From Janthinobacterium sp. 64 (GTDB taxonomy: Bacteria > Pseudomonadota > Gammaproteobacteria > Burkholderiales > Burkholderiaceae_D): 64,000 nucleotides of DNA. The position numbers and the translations under genes are program-made. The notes under the pieces are model-generated. The model was not told the origin of the DNA. It did no database searches and was given only the letters and a program-made list of their open reading frames with translations. Every line of letters begins with the position of its first letter. The first letter of the stretch is position 1. Positions 17,280 to 26,220 of this stretch are shown here, piece after piece. The stretch covers positions 1 to 64,000 of the forward strand of contig NZ_PHUG01000002.1 in NCBI RefSeq assembly GCF_002813325.1, written 5' to 3'.

Positions 17280-18350
17280 ATGAATCCAGTGGTACGGGCG
17301 GTCGATGTGGGACGTGGGAACACGAAGTTTATTGTCGGCATCAAAGAGGATGGAACCCCGCAATGTGACATGTTTCCTTCACAGGCAGCGCCATCCGAGT
17401 CGTTGCGTGACCAGGATGCCTGGGGCGCAAAGCGCAAGACGACGACTGTGCCGATCGAGGGCCTATTTTACGAAGTTGGTCCCGATGTCCATTTGGCAGC
17501 AGACGTTTTCTCGGCGAATATGCTGCAAAACGATCACTACTGCCTTACACCTGAATATATGGCGTTATTGCTGGGGGCTGTGCATTACATGCAACTTGAG
17601 CATATCGATCTTCTCGTCGTCGGTCTTCCTGTCGCCACCTTCAAGCAGCGGCGCTGGGTAGCGGCATTAGAAAAAAAGGTGCAGGGTGAGCATCAGCTAG
17701 GGAACGGCAAGCGGGTCACTATCGCGCGGGTCAAGGCAGTGGCGCAGCCGACTGGCGCTCTCATGTATTACGGCCTTGCGTATAACCGGGTCGCCGAGTT
17801 ACGCAAGGAGCGCAGTCTCATTGTGGATCCTGGCCGGCGTACTTTCGATTGGATTGTCTCTCACGGTATGCAGCAAGTGGAAAAGCGCAGCCATTCAGTC
17901 AACCGTGGCATGTTCGACGTATTGCAGTCGATCGCCGATGGCATTAGTCGGACGACTGCATCACAATACCGAGATTACGATGTGATTGACCGGGCGCTAC
18001 GGGAAGGCAAGAAGCCGGTGATATTTCAGTCCGACTACGATATTGCGCCCCATTTGGCCATGGCGCTCAAGATACCGGAGCAAGCTGTCGCCGAAATGAC
18101 GCGCTATGTCGGAGATGCCGCCGATCTCAAAAATATCATTTTGGTTGGCGGTGCCGCGTTCTTTTACAGGAAGGCGCTCAAGGCAGCTTTTCCGAGGCAT
18201 ATGATCACCGAGCTGAAAGATCCGATCTTTGCCAATGTCAAAGGATTTCAGTACGCTGGGACCGCATTTTCCAAAACACACCAGGTTGGTGTCGGACCGG
18301 AGCTGGAAAACCCAGAGGTACCGCACGTGTTACCCAGGAGTGCTTTATGA
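17280..18350 (+). CDS. ParM/StbA-family actin-like ATPase
   Basis: A 356-aa actin-like protein. Phosphate-1 motif AVDVGRGNTKF at residues 7-17, phosphate-2 DPGRRTFDW near 184-192, and adenosine motif ILVGGAAFFY near 283. It starts at the ATG at 17280 with GGAGAGG upstream. ParM/StbA proteins form filaments that push plasmid copies apart; the N-terminus also resembles the PRTRC system D protein of integrative elements. A small gene overlaps its stop as ATGA, matching the parM-parR/stbA-stbB layout. This argues that the element has, or had, an extrachromosomal stage. Confidence 0.8.
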   Translation: MNPVVRAVDVGRGNTKFIVGIKEDGTPQCDMFPSQAAPSESLRDQDAWGAKRKTTTVPIEGLFYEVGPDVHLAADVFSANMLQNDHYCLTPEYMALLLGAVHYMQLEHIDLLVVGLPVATFKQRRWVAALEKKVQGEHQLGNGKRVTIARVKAVAQPTGALMYYGLAYNRVAELRKERSLIVDPGRRTFDWIVSHGMQQVEKRSHSVNRGMFDVLQSIADGISRTTASQYRDYDVIDRALREGKKPVIFQSDYDIAPHLAMALKIPEQAVAEMTRYVGDAADLKNIILVGGAAFFYRKALKAAFPRHMITELKDPIFANVKGFQYAGTAFSKTHQVGVGPELENPEVPHVLPRSAL

Positions 18351-18607
18351 GCGCGGTAATGCGAATGAGCTTTGTCCTGATGAGCGAGGATATTCCAGCC
18401 CTCTTTGATGATCTTCAGCGCTTTCCGAAAGGTCCAAGGAGAATTAACCGGCTGCGTATTCTCGCGTATGCTGGCCTGATGGCGTCGGAAGTGCGGTCGC
18501 GCCATGCTGAGTCCGAGCGTCTACACGCCGTGGAAGCGCCCAATGTAGCGGCTGGCGATCCGCTAGGTGATGCATCACTGGAGTTTTTCGGGCCGCCGCT
18601 GCGATAG
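18347..18607 (+). CDS. Small partner of the ParM-like protein
   Basis: An 86-aa protein whose ATG overlaps the parM-like stop by 4 bp. It has a basic central helix region (FPKGPRRINRLRILAYAGLMASE) and an acidic tail. By position it would be the centromere-binding adaptor (ParR/StbB role). No ribbon-helix-helix motif is clear, so this role is inferred from context. Confidence 0.6.
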   Translation: MSAVMRMSFVLMSEDIPALFDDLQRFPKGPRRINRLRILAYAGLMASEVRSRHAESERLHAVEAPNVAAGDPLGDASLEFFGPPLR

Positions 18608-18824
18608 GGTAGTCTGGAATGGATTTGGCCAATTGCCTTAACGTCCGATCTGTCGTGATGCTACCGCTAGGGTTGTGCGCTAGAAAATAAGCGATGGCCA
18701 GGATTGATGCCACAAATTAGGTGCAGGCTTGGAATTTTTTGAAAAAGTTTGCAACTGAACGGATGATGGGGGAGAGAAATGTGTTAATTTCCCAGTCATT
18801 CAAACGTTTTAATAGGTGAATTCT

Positions 18825-19133
18825 ATGAATCTGGAAAATCTGAGCATTGCGGAATTGCGTGCATTACAGGACGACATCAAAAAGCAGTTGAAGGTCCGCG
18901 AGCAAAAGGATCTGGATGAAGCGCGGGCAAAAATTTTGCAAATTGCGCAGAGCCTTGGAAAATCGGTCAAAGAGTTGGTCGGTGACGGTGTCCGGGTAAA
19001 AACCCAAACGGTTGCAGTAAAGTATCGTAATCCGAATGATGCCTCGCAACAGTGGAGTGGCCGCGGCCGCCAGCCGAAATGGGTTAAAGACTGGGTTGAT
19101 TCGGGTAAGGCTCTGGATCAAGCAAAAGTGTAA
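18825..19133 (+). CDS. H-NS-family nucleoid protein
   Basis: A 102-aa protein with an N-terminal coiled-coil (LSIAELRALQDDIKKQL) and the C-terminal H-NS DNA-binding motif YRNP...WSGRGRQPKWV (residues ~68-90). The start is the ATG at 18825 with AGGTGA upstream; a GTG nine bases earlier is in frame. Element-encoded H-NS proteins silence AT-rich foreign genes and hide the fitness cost of the element, a plausible role beside a partition locus. Confidence 0.85.
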   Translation: MNLENLSIAELRALQDDIKKQLKVREQKDLDEARAKILQIAQSLGKSVKELVGDGVRVKTQTVAVKYRNPNDASQQWSGRGRQPKWVKDWVDSGKALDQAKV

Positions 19134-19138
19134 CCCTT

Positions 19139-19170
19139 CCACGGTAGATGATCGCGTTCAGCTACCGTGG
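19139..19170 (+). terminator. Stem-loop after hns-like gene
   Basis: A perfect 9-bp stem CCACGGTAG/CTACCGTGG with a 14-nt loop, 6 nt after the stop. No U-run follows, so it may be a weak terminator or an mRNA-stabilising structure. Confidence 0.4.
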
Positions 19171-19325
19171 AAAATGATTGGCCGCCGATGGTGCTTCGTC
19201 TGGGTTTGTGCTCGGAGCTTGGTAAGTTGAGTCAAGAAGTCGGCTTTGATTTTTTGCAGAATGCCCATGTTCGCTTGCCGATCTTGATCGACTAGCCGCC
19301 GCTAGACGCAGCCCGTGGAGGTGAG

Positions 19326-20552
19326 ATGGCCTGGCAACACCAGACGATAGAAAGGCAAGCGCTTTTTGATCAGGTCTGGGCGGAACCGATGACCAAAGTC
19401 GCCAAGTTCTACGCCCTGTCGGATGTCGCCTTGCGGAAAATCTGCGTAACATTAGATATTCCTTTGCCTCCGCGTGGATACTGGATGAAGGTAGTGAAAG
19501 GGGCGACGCTCTACAAGCCGACGCTGCATGCGACGAGCGTGGCTTCGACGTATACGCGATCCAAGTACTTGTCTCATGTGGATGAGGAAATAGAAGAGCG
19601 GTTTGCTCAAGCAAGGCATGATAGCCCGCCGCCACTATTGGCGGACTTTCCAGCGTATTGTCCCACGCGAGATCATCAATCCTTTCAGCCAGAAACCAAG
19701 CTGGTCGTGCGAGCGATGAAGGGTATTGACGTTGAAGAAGGGGTTCGTAATTCTTCAGGCGTCACTTGGGCAGATATTTCGGTGTCCGACGGTGCAGTCG
19801 AGCGGTCGCTGCTCCTGGTTGATCGATTCGCCTATGCATTAAGATGTATTGGTGCCCAGTTTGACAATTCCCATCCCCCACTTCCTTCCCTTCATCGTGG
19901 CATGCGGCGGGACACAAGCCTCAAGCGGAACTGTTTCGTCATTCGCAACCAGCTGTTCTTTGTCCGCATCCGTGAGCGTATAACGCAAGAGCTCGTTCCA
20001 CCTCCTCAGCTTAAAGCTCGCCCGGGCCGGCCGCGATTAGCGCAGTTGCGGTCAACATGGGAATACCGCCCACCTGAATATCGCTATATTTCGACCGGGA
20101 AGCTCCATGTGGGGATCTTCAATGTCAACGGGTATTTCGAGTGCTACAAAATGGAAGACACTGCTAGCGCGACGATTGAGAACAAGGTTCAGAAGGCGGT
20201 ACTCTGGATCGAGAACGACACGCTTCGGCGTCATGTACGGGCCACCGTGTACGAAGAGCGGGCACGTGAGCAGCGCGCCAAGGTCGCGGCTTGGGAGCAG
20301 CGAAAGGCGCACAAAGAACAGCTACTTGCGAAATTGGCGACCTTTGAGAGCATGTCCAAGGATCTCGATCGTGCGGAATCGCTTCGCCGGCTCCGGGACC
20401 GGATATTGGCTCAACCAAGAATGTCAGCTGAGCTCACTGGAAGCATCGAGCAGCTGACGTTAATGGCTGATTGGCTTGATCCCCTCGTCAAGGCAGCTTG
20501 GCCAGAGGTCGATGATGTAGGTGACAAACATCCTGACAGCGGCCTTTGGTAG
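19326..20552 (+). CDS. Hypothetical protein with N-terminal HTH
   Basis: A 408-aa protein. Residues ~8-55 form a homeodomain-like helix-turn-helix, R.ALFDQVWAEP...VAKFYALSDVALRKIC, ending in IPLPPRGYWMKV, a pattern common in uncharacterised mobile-element proteins. The middle is beta-rich; the last ~130 residues are a strongly charged coiled-coil (YEERAREQRAKVAAWEQRK). GGAGGTGAG precedes the ATG. A DNA-binding function is likely; beyond that unknown. Confidence 0.65.
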   Translation: MAWQHQTIERQALFDQVWAEPMTKVAKFYALSDVALRKICVTLDIPLPPRGYWMKVVKGATLYKPTLHATSVASTYTRSKYLSHVDEEIEERFAQARHDSPPPLLADFPAYCPTRDHQSFQPETKLVVRAMKGIDVEEGVRNSSGVTWADISVSDGAVERSLLLVDRFAYALRCIGAQFDNSHPPLPSLHRGMRRDTSLKRNCFVIRNQLFFVRIRERITQELVPPPQLKARPGRPRLAQLRSTWEYRPPEYRYISTGKLHVGIFNVNGYFECYKMEDTASATIENKVQKAVLWIENDTLRRHVRATVYEERAREQRAKVAAWEQRKAHKEQLLAKLATFESMSKDLDRAESLRRLRDRILAQPRMSAELTGSIEQLTLMADWLDPLVKAAWPEVDDVGDKHPDSGLW

Positions 20553-21091
20553 CACACGTGGATAGGAAATGAGAGCTAAACCAGGTGCGGTAACACCGGG
20601 CCTAAGATCTGATCGCCGGTTACTATGTATTGTAATTTTAGCCAATTTTTCAGTGTGTCCGGGCTGTCTGTTGTTGATTGTTGGGAACGGATCTATCTCC
20701 TGAGCAGGATTGGCAGAACCTCCGCAAGGGCCAGTTTGCAATCGATGGCGCCGATGCAATGTCGCTCGCAGGCCAATTGTATGCGCTGGCAGGACAGCTC
20801 ACCCTGTTTCATTTGCTGCAGCTTCCTCCATGTACCAGTGGCGCGCCACCTCACGCTCCACCCGCAGCAAGGTGCGATAGTGGGTCCGGCTCAATTCGTG
20901 ACGCAGCGCGTCGCGAATTGGAAACGTCAGATAAAAACCGCGCATATGGCGCACATGGTACCGCGGTACTCAAACTGGACGGGCCATTTCTGTCAGAGCA
21001 TAAAACTTGCTGTAGGGCTTGAGAGGACGCTGTGTTTGCAGGCAATCTTTTCGATGCGCTGCAAAAAACGGACCGCCCAACGACTACTTTT
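20553..21091. other. Intergenic between convergent genes
   Basis: No supported gene. A hairpin is possible near 20588-20623 (GTAACACCGG with CCGGTTAC), suitably placed to end the 408-aa gene transcript. The remainder holds only frames without start signals. Confidence 0.35.
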
Positions 21092-22900
21092 TCAACGCTT
21101 CCGCGCCTGGTTCTTCTCGTGCTGCTGTAGAAAATACTTCGCGGCCTCTTCAGCCGTCCGTTTTTCCTTGGCACGCACATAAATGGATGTGGTAGCCGCA
21201 CTCACATGTCCCAGCACTCCCTGCACCACATCCTGTGGCATGCCACTTGCTACCGCCAGTGTGCCAAACGTATGGCGGAATGCGTGTGGAGTGGTAGTCG
21301 CTAACTGCGCAATGTCTTCGGGCTGGATGCCCAATTCAAGAAGAGTGTGCTGAAGACGTTCAATGGAAGAGGTAATTAACCGGTATAGCCCATCGCTGGT
21401 ATAGCCATTGCCCACTTGGTCCTCATGGCGCGCGATCGCCGCTGCATGGCGTGGGATGACCAACGGTGCCAGGAGCGCCCTGTCTTTGACTATCGGGTTA
21501 CTGCTCGAATCAACCGGCGGGTGGTCGAAGTCGAGACCGCGATCCTGCCAGTGTGCGCGCAGTGCGTTGAGGGTACGCTCGCTTACCGGTACCTCTCTTT
21601 TTTTGTTTCGCTTGCCGAGTACGCGTAGCGTTGAGACAGTTGATGCCCACTGGCTCGGTTTGAGATCTGCGCGCCGACTGCCAGCGGCCTCTTCGCGTCT
21701 TAGCCCAGAGTCGCCGCACAAGAGAATGGCGGCAAGCGCTGCCCGATCTTGTGCATTCTCGGCGGCATCGGCGCGTTGCGACAATTGATCAACGAGTAGA
21801 TCCCACAGGTTATCATCGAGGGCTTTTTCGACCTGGATGGCGTGAACTTCTTCTGTGACCGCCGGATCGACGACGGCCACCCAGGGATTGCCTCCCAAAT
21901 AGCGTACGCGGACGAGGTACTCGAACGCGGCTCGCAGAATAATTACCGCCTGCTTTTGTGTCTTGGCGGTCATCGGCTCCGGGGTAAACGGGCGCCATTG
22001 CTCGGTAAAGCGTGCCGCTTTCTTGCCGATGAAGGCCGGGGAGGGGGCAATCAGGAAATCCTTGTAGGCGTTGCAGTCATCGACCAGCAAGGACGACATC
22101 GGCTTGCGTCTGATCATGATGGCCCATAACAAGAAGCGCTCAAGTTCCTTGCGATACGCACGCAAAGTATGTGTCCTGCCTTCGAAACGCGCAAGGTAGG
22201 ACTCGATGGCCTGCAAGTCGTCATCTGCCTGGATAAAACAGAATTTGTGATTGCGATTGATACCGGCCGAGCCGTCGAATGCACTCGAGAGGCTGAAGTG
22301 TCCCAGCGGTGCTAACCGGTATGTTTGCAGGGGATCAAGCAGAAAGGCCGGGGCAGGGGGCCGGCCGGCCGGCGCAGGAGCCGGTAGTTCGCCTAGCGTC
22401 TCCTTGTTACTCTGCAGCCACGCAATGATGACGCTGGCGCGTTTGGCTCCGATACGGGGAATCGATCTCCACCAGCCGGGACCTCTGAGCCTGATCAGGC
22501 TAATCAGGTCGGCAATCAGGACAATGCCTTCAGCGTGCAATACTGCAGCGGTTTTTGGGCGCAGCCATTGGGAAACCGCTTGTCCGGGCTGCGGCACCGC
22601 TGGCGCCAACGCTGCGGCTGACACCAGGCGATCCAATGATAGGGATATTGCATCGGATTCGAAGGATCCTGTCAGTAGCCTGGTCAGTTCGGGATCTGTT
22701 ATTAAGGCACGGCCGCCCAAGTCGTCGCGCATGGCATCGAGGAATCGCTCAAGGCCATGCCGCACCTGCGGGCTGTCGCTGCTGTAGTAAAGTTCAGCAA
22801 TCCGGGCCAGTGGCAGCTTCAGTAGGTGTGCGCGTAACGCGGTGTAGTCTGCCCGGGTGTAGCTGACTGCTGCCGTGACGACATGCGTGTTCTGTGCCAT
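21092..22900 (-). CDS. Large tyrosine recombinase with DUF3701-like N-terminus
   Basis: A 602-aa integrase from the ATG at 22900 (MAQNTHVV). The N-terminal ~200 residues include a helical region with a helix-hairpin-helix-like stretch (GPGWWRSIPRIGAKRASVI), as in DUF3701-containing integrases. Then comes a core-binding domain and the catalytic domain: Arg in GDSGLRREEA (~398), HAFRHTF (~537), LGH, and the nucleophile Tyr in SIYVRAKEK (~574). It has all residues needed for activity. A dif-like palindrome lies ~210 bp upstream. Probably mediates integration or excision of part of this region. Confidence 0.85.
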   Translation of the reverse strand: MAQNTHVVTAAVSYTRADYTALRAHLLKLPLARIAELYYSSDSPQVRHGLERFLDAMRDDLGGRALITDPELTRLLTGSFESDAISLSLDRLVSAAALAPAVPQPGQAVSQWLRPKTAAVLHAEGIVLIADLISLIRLRGPGWWRSIPRIGAKRASVIIAWLQSNKETLGELPAPAPAGRPPAPAFLLDPLQTYRLAPLGHFSLSSAFDGSAGINRNHKFCFIQADDDLQAIESYLARFEGRTHTLRAYRKELERFLLWAIMIRRKPMSSLLVDDCNAYKDFLIAPSPAFIGKKAARFTEQWRPFTPEPMTAKTQKQAVIILRAAFEYLVRVRYLGGNPWVAVVDPAVTEEVHAIQVEKALDDNLWDLLVDQLSQRADAAENAQDRAALAAILLCGDSGLRREEAAGSRRADLKPSQWASTVSTLRVLGKRNKKREVPVSERTLNALRAHWQDRGLDFDHPPVDSSSNPIVKDRALLAPLVIPRHAAAIARHEDQVGNGYTSDGLYRLITSSIERLQHTLLELGIQPEDIAQLATTTPHAFRHTFGTLAVASGMPQDVVQGVLGHVSAATTSIYVRAKEKRTAEEAAKYFLQQHEKNQARKR

Positions 22901-23109
22901 GAAGGTAGTTCCGTAAGAGCGATGGAAATGTGGTGTCGCCAAGCATATCGACAGGCCTAGGATCGGTTGTGCCTGGTGGTGCAACACGTTGCTGGATCAT
23001 CGTTGCTGGACCGGTAGAGTGACATGGCGGAAGGCAGGCGAAGGCACATGGATGGAGCAAGAATTGCTGCAGTTCGATGCCGATTTCAGGCGAATTTTAG
23101 CATAAATGC

Positions 23110-23137
23110 TTGCCTGATAATAACAATTATCAGGCAA
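23110..23137. other. dif-like recombination core site (11-6-11 palindrome)
   Basis: A perfect 11-bp inverted repeat TTGCCTGATAA / TTATCAGGCAA with the 6-bp spacer TAACAA. It can also be read as 13-bp arms with a 4-bp loop. The 11-6-11 geometry with inner ATAA/TTAT ends is that of tyrosine-recombinase core sites such as dif. It lies ~210 bp upstream of the large recombinase gene. Confidence 0.5.
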
Positions 23138-23655
23138 GGAGGCTTTGAAAGAAAACGGCCGAGAGACCGTTTTCCCGTTCGTTTGCACATAGTTGTTCCC
23201 GAAATTTGCATAAATTTGTTCCTCCCCCCCCCTAGCAGCAAATCTTGAGTACGCCGACATCTTACTGAGGTGCTAGCCGACAGCATTGTTGGGTGTTCAA
23301 GAAATTGATTGAACTGTGACTGTCTTCGATTCATCCGCTTGCGCAAACCTTATCCGTGCAACAACGCCCCCCCCAGCATCCGAACGCCGCCAGCATTTTC
23401 GCTGCATTGGATTGAAGGTGAGTGGTCGGCGTTAATTGCGGCTGCTTGCCGGTCGGCTGATGCGGAGCTCTCCATCGAGCGCGTGATGCCCAAGACGCTG
23501 TTGAACGAGCTGCCGGTGGTAGAAGTTTTCGGGCATTGCGGAGAAGCCGCTGCGGCTGAGTGCACTAGGTGCCAATATGGTCGAAGCTACACAAGCGACA
23601 GCCTCCACGCCGACAACGAGTTGCTCTAGATGCTCATCAATATGACCGAACAACG
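23138..23655. other. Intergenic with gene remnant
   Basis: Contains a second hairpin, GAAAACGG/CCGTTTTC (23151-23174), and runs of C at about 23224 and 23366. A plus-strand stretch around 23405-23540 reads like protein (WSALIAAACRSADAELSIER) but lacks a start and ends in non-coding sequence. I take it as a remnant of an unknown gene. Confidence 0.3.
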
Positions 23656-24879
23656 TTATGCCATCCTCTTCCGGTTTGCTTCGATCGCGTTTTTGATGGA
23701 GGTCCGAGTGGCTGACTTAATGCCGCTCTCTTTTGCATCAGGGGCGAACTGGCCCGCCACGGCCGTGATGCGCTCAATCGTTTGGCGAGCCCATGTCTCA
23801 GGCAGGTCGACCGCAGCCGCCAGCTTGAGCAGGTGTTGCAGCCCCGGGTGACGACCTTCACCGCTGACCGTCATCTGGTGCTCACCGCCAACGCCGACGT
23901 TGTACGTCAGGTCGTAACACGGCGCCAGCTCCCACTGCATCGATTCGTTCATCACGTAGGCGAAATTCTTGGTGTGGTCGTCACGGTTGTGGAAGACGAC
24001 ATTGAATACACATCGCTCGAAAGCCTTTTTTACCTGCCGCTCGTCCTTGGTCAGGGTTCTGGTCGCTTTTAAGAACACCGTATAGTCCCGTGTCGGCAAA
24101 CGGAAATTGTCGTCAAGCAAACCAGCCAGGCTCAGGGTCGGCACCCGCATGCCGCCTTGACGATCAAAGCGCTCGATTCCGAAGCCGGCCAACTTCGGGG
24201 ACAAGTCGAAGTATTTCGTGGCGGGCATGTCCAGGTCGCATTTCTCCGCCATGGTAGCGTACAGCTTCTCGATAGCACATACTTCCTTGGTTTCACCCTG
24301 AGCCTGGAATTTCACCAGCCATGCTGCGCCAGGCGCAGCACGGTCGGTGCTGACCTGTCCCGTAGCGCCGTTGTACTGAACCAGAACCTTTGGTCGCGCG
24401 CCGTGGGGCGAGCCGCCAGTCAGTGCCAGCTGTTCGAGGGTCGCGGTATCTTTGCCTGCCAGCACCGCCTGCGCGCCTTCGGCCAGTACGCGCAATTCCT
24501 GATATTCCGGATCATGGCTCAACGCATCGGGCGGCGTAAACACCATCGCACCCATCGCGCGATCATTGATGAACGCCAGTCGATCCAATGGTGAAATGCC
24601 GACCGGGTCGCGCCCATCCTTTTGGAAGCAGCGGTCCATCAGAAGCCGGCCCCAGCCGTCAGGCAACGAATCGGCAATCAGCCCCGGCAGGTTCTCTTGG
24701 CTGTTCGGAAAATCCGAATAGGCCACTTTGCGCAGTTTCAAGTAAATTGGAGAGAGTTCGATACCCCGCTGTAGTGCTTCATCAGAGTATTCGAAAAGGA
24801 GAGCACGTCCTTCGTGTGCAAGCGTGCCGAGATGCCATTGTTGGCCCCATCCGCAAAAATTGACGTTGAGCTTTTTCAT
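23656..24879 (-). CDS. hipA: HipA-family serine/threonine kinase toxin
   Basis: A 407-aa HipA. The kinase core shows the HNRDDHTKNF catalytic loop (~300) and the CYDLTYN metal-binding motif (~323); the Gly-rich GGSPHGARPKVLV segment (~155) corresponds to the ATP-binding loop whose Ser is autophosphorylated in E. coli HipA. Family members phosphorylate targets such as glutamyl-tRNA synthetase and cause growth arrest. The start overlaps the stop of the upstream HTH gene by 4 bp, the standard hipBA order. Full length with key residues present, so probably functional. Confidence 0.9.
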   Translation of the reverse strand: MKKLNVNFCGWGQQWHLGTLAHEGRALLFEYSDEALQRGIELSPIYLKLRKVAYSDFPNSQENLPGLIADSLPDGWGRLLMDRCFQKDGRDPVGISPLDRLAFINDRAMGAMVFTPPDALSHDPEYQELRVLAEGAQAVLAGKDTATLEQLALTGGSPHGARPKVLVQYNGATGQVSTDRAAPGAAWLVKFQAQGETKEVCAIEKLYATMAEKCDLDMPATKYFDLSPKLAGFGIERFDRQGGMRVPTLSLAGLLDDNFRLPTRDYTVFLKATRTLTKDERQVKKAFERCVFNVVFHNRDDHTKNFAYVMNESMQWELAPCYDLTYNVGVGGEHQMTVSGEGRHPGLQHLLKLAAAVDLPETWARQTIERITAVAGQFAPDAKESGIKSATRTSIKNAIEANRKRMA

Positions 24880-25193
24880 GACACCCTTTTATTTTTCCGG
24901 GGAACACGTTGGCGAACTGGCCTGCTGGCTTCTTCCAGTTCCTTGATTGACGTCGGCTTTTGCAAAAAGAGCGATTCAAGTTCTTTTGTCAGGCCCAAGG
25001 CAACGACAAGGCGCAACGACGTTTCGAGTGTGGCCTTCCCCGTCTTTTCAAAACCAGACACCGTGCCCAATGCGACGCCCGCGCGCTGTGCGAGTTCAGG
25101 TTGAGAGAGTTCCAGGCGCATGCGTTGTGCTTTGAGACGCCGCGCTATCTCCATGCACAGTTCGGTGGGTGTGGCGAATGTAAAATCCAACAT
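24876..25193 (-). CDS. hipB: HipB-like HTH antitoxin
   Basis: A 105-aa Xre-type DNA-binding protein. HTH at ~residues 18-70 (RRLKAQRMRLELSQPELAQR, then GTVSGFEKTGKATLETSLRL) and a basic C-terminal tail (RQRVPRKNKR). It precedes hipA with an ATGA overlap. HipB binds both its operators and the kinase; repeats that may be its operators lie just upstream. Confidence 0.9.
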   Translation of the reverse strand: MLDFTFATPTELCMEIARRLKAQRMRLELSQPELAQRAGVALGTVSGFEKTGKATLETSLRLVVALGLTKELESLFLQKPTSIKELEEASRPVRQRVPRKNKRVS

Positions 25194-25195
25194 TT

Positions 25196-25325
25196 TGAAG
25201 TTAGCGCACTATATGGAAAGTAATTTCACTATTTTAGCATTTAAGGAACTTAGAACGAAGTGCATATACTACTAAATTCATATAAGTGAAGTTATTCTCT
25301 TATTTGAGGATTTAACTTCAAGTTA
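25196..25325 (-). promoter_or_regulatory. hipBA promoter with repeated TAACTTCA operators
   Basis: An AT-rich region directly before hipB. The octamer TAACTTCA (or its complement TGAAGTTA) occurs at 25196-25203, 25287-25294 and 25313-25320, the last within the near-palindrome TAACTTCAAGTTA. The first copy overlaps the region just before the start codon. These are good candidates for HipB autorepression sites; the classical TATCC-N8-GGATA operator is absent. Confidence 0.5.
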
Positions 25326-25611
25326 TTGATCTAAGTAGCTGGTAGTTAGTCATGGAAGCACATCACGCCGGGGTCGTTTCTGATCGTCACGGAGATCACC
25401 CTCAGCCGGCATCCAAACGGCGAGTTCACGTGGCGGGCAGGCTCAATAGACCGGCTGGCGTCAGTGCCTTCGGCGACTCACTCCACGGTTGCTGCGAAAC
25501 GCCTTTGCACGTCAACGATTCCCCATTTTCTGGCCCTTGATCGTCGCCTCGACACTCGTCCTCGCGTACACTGTGCAAACGGCGGTCTTCGTCGTCTTTC
25601 TTTCGCTACCT

Positions 25612-26220
25612 ATGAACGATCTTGAGTTTGTACAGCACGTGTCGGCGCCCCTCGGCCAGCTATACGGGGAAGCTAAGCGTAGCGCGCGGCAATTTCCCAG
25701 AAATACCTTGATCGCGGCAAGGTCGATGGCGAGCATGTGTTGCGACCTGCTGCGCCGGCATGAGGTAGTCGATTGGCCGGATGGCTTGGAAGAGAAAATC
25801 CGGGCATTGGAGCAGGCACGACGCATTAACCGCGACACTCGGGACCGGCTCACCCAGCTACGCCGATGGGGCAACGCAGCAGCACATCCCGAAGCGAGCT
25901 TGATCGATGAGACGCACCAGTCGGAGCGGGCTGGACGCGCCTTATCGGCGACAATCGCACTGCTTGAAACTGTGTTTCAGGAAGTGCATCACGGTGCAGC
26001 GGTACCCGCCTACTGGATCGTTGAGGACGATACAGACGAGCTGCAGGCGACTTGCTACCGTGCGTTGTTCGACAACAAGCCTGGTGATCAGCATCAGGTG
26101 GCGCTGTTATTACGTCATCAACTCGACACAAAGATCGCCGAGGTGAGATTGCAACCAGACCCTGAATTGGAGATGTGCGGATTCAATCGGTGGTCGCAAC
26201 ACTCTAACCTAAACGCCTAG
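25612..26220 (+). CDS. HEPN/DUF4145-like protein, 3' end altered by IS30
   Basis: A ~202-aa protein from the ATG at 25612; the open frame extends back to 25489 but that extension is an unrelated hydrophobic stretch. It matches the DUF4145 HEPN pattern: helical bundle (NTLIAARSMASMCCDLLRRH) and LRRWGNAAAHPE, which contains an R-x6-H motif like that of HEPN RNases. The last ~15 codons come from the IS30 left end, so the native C-terminus has been replaced. It may be an inactivated toxin or nuclease partner. Confidence 0.6.
   Translation: MNDLEFVQHVSAPLGQLYGEAKRSARQFPRNTLIAARSMASMCCDLLRRHEVVDWPDGLEEKIRALEQARRINRDTRDRLTQLRRWGNAAAHPEASLIDETHQSERAGRALSATIALLETVFQEVHHGAAVPAYWIVEDDTDELQATCYRALFDNKPGDQHQVALLLRHQLDTKIAEVRLQPDPELEMCGFNRWSQHSNLNA

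Noticed and set aside
23309..23629. 106-aa frame left of hipA as an intact gene
   Set aside because: Part of it reads like protein, but there is no valid start signal and the C-terminal part degenerates; treated as a remnant.
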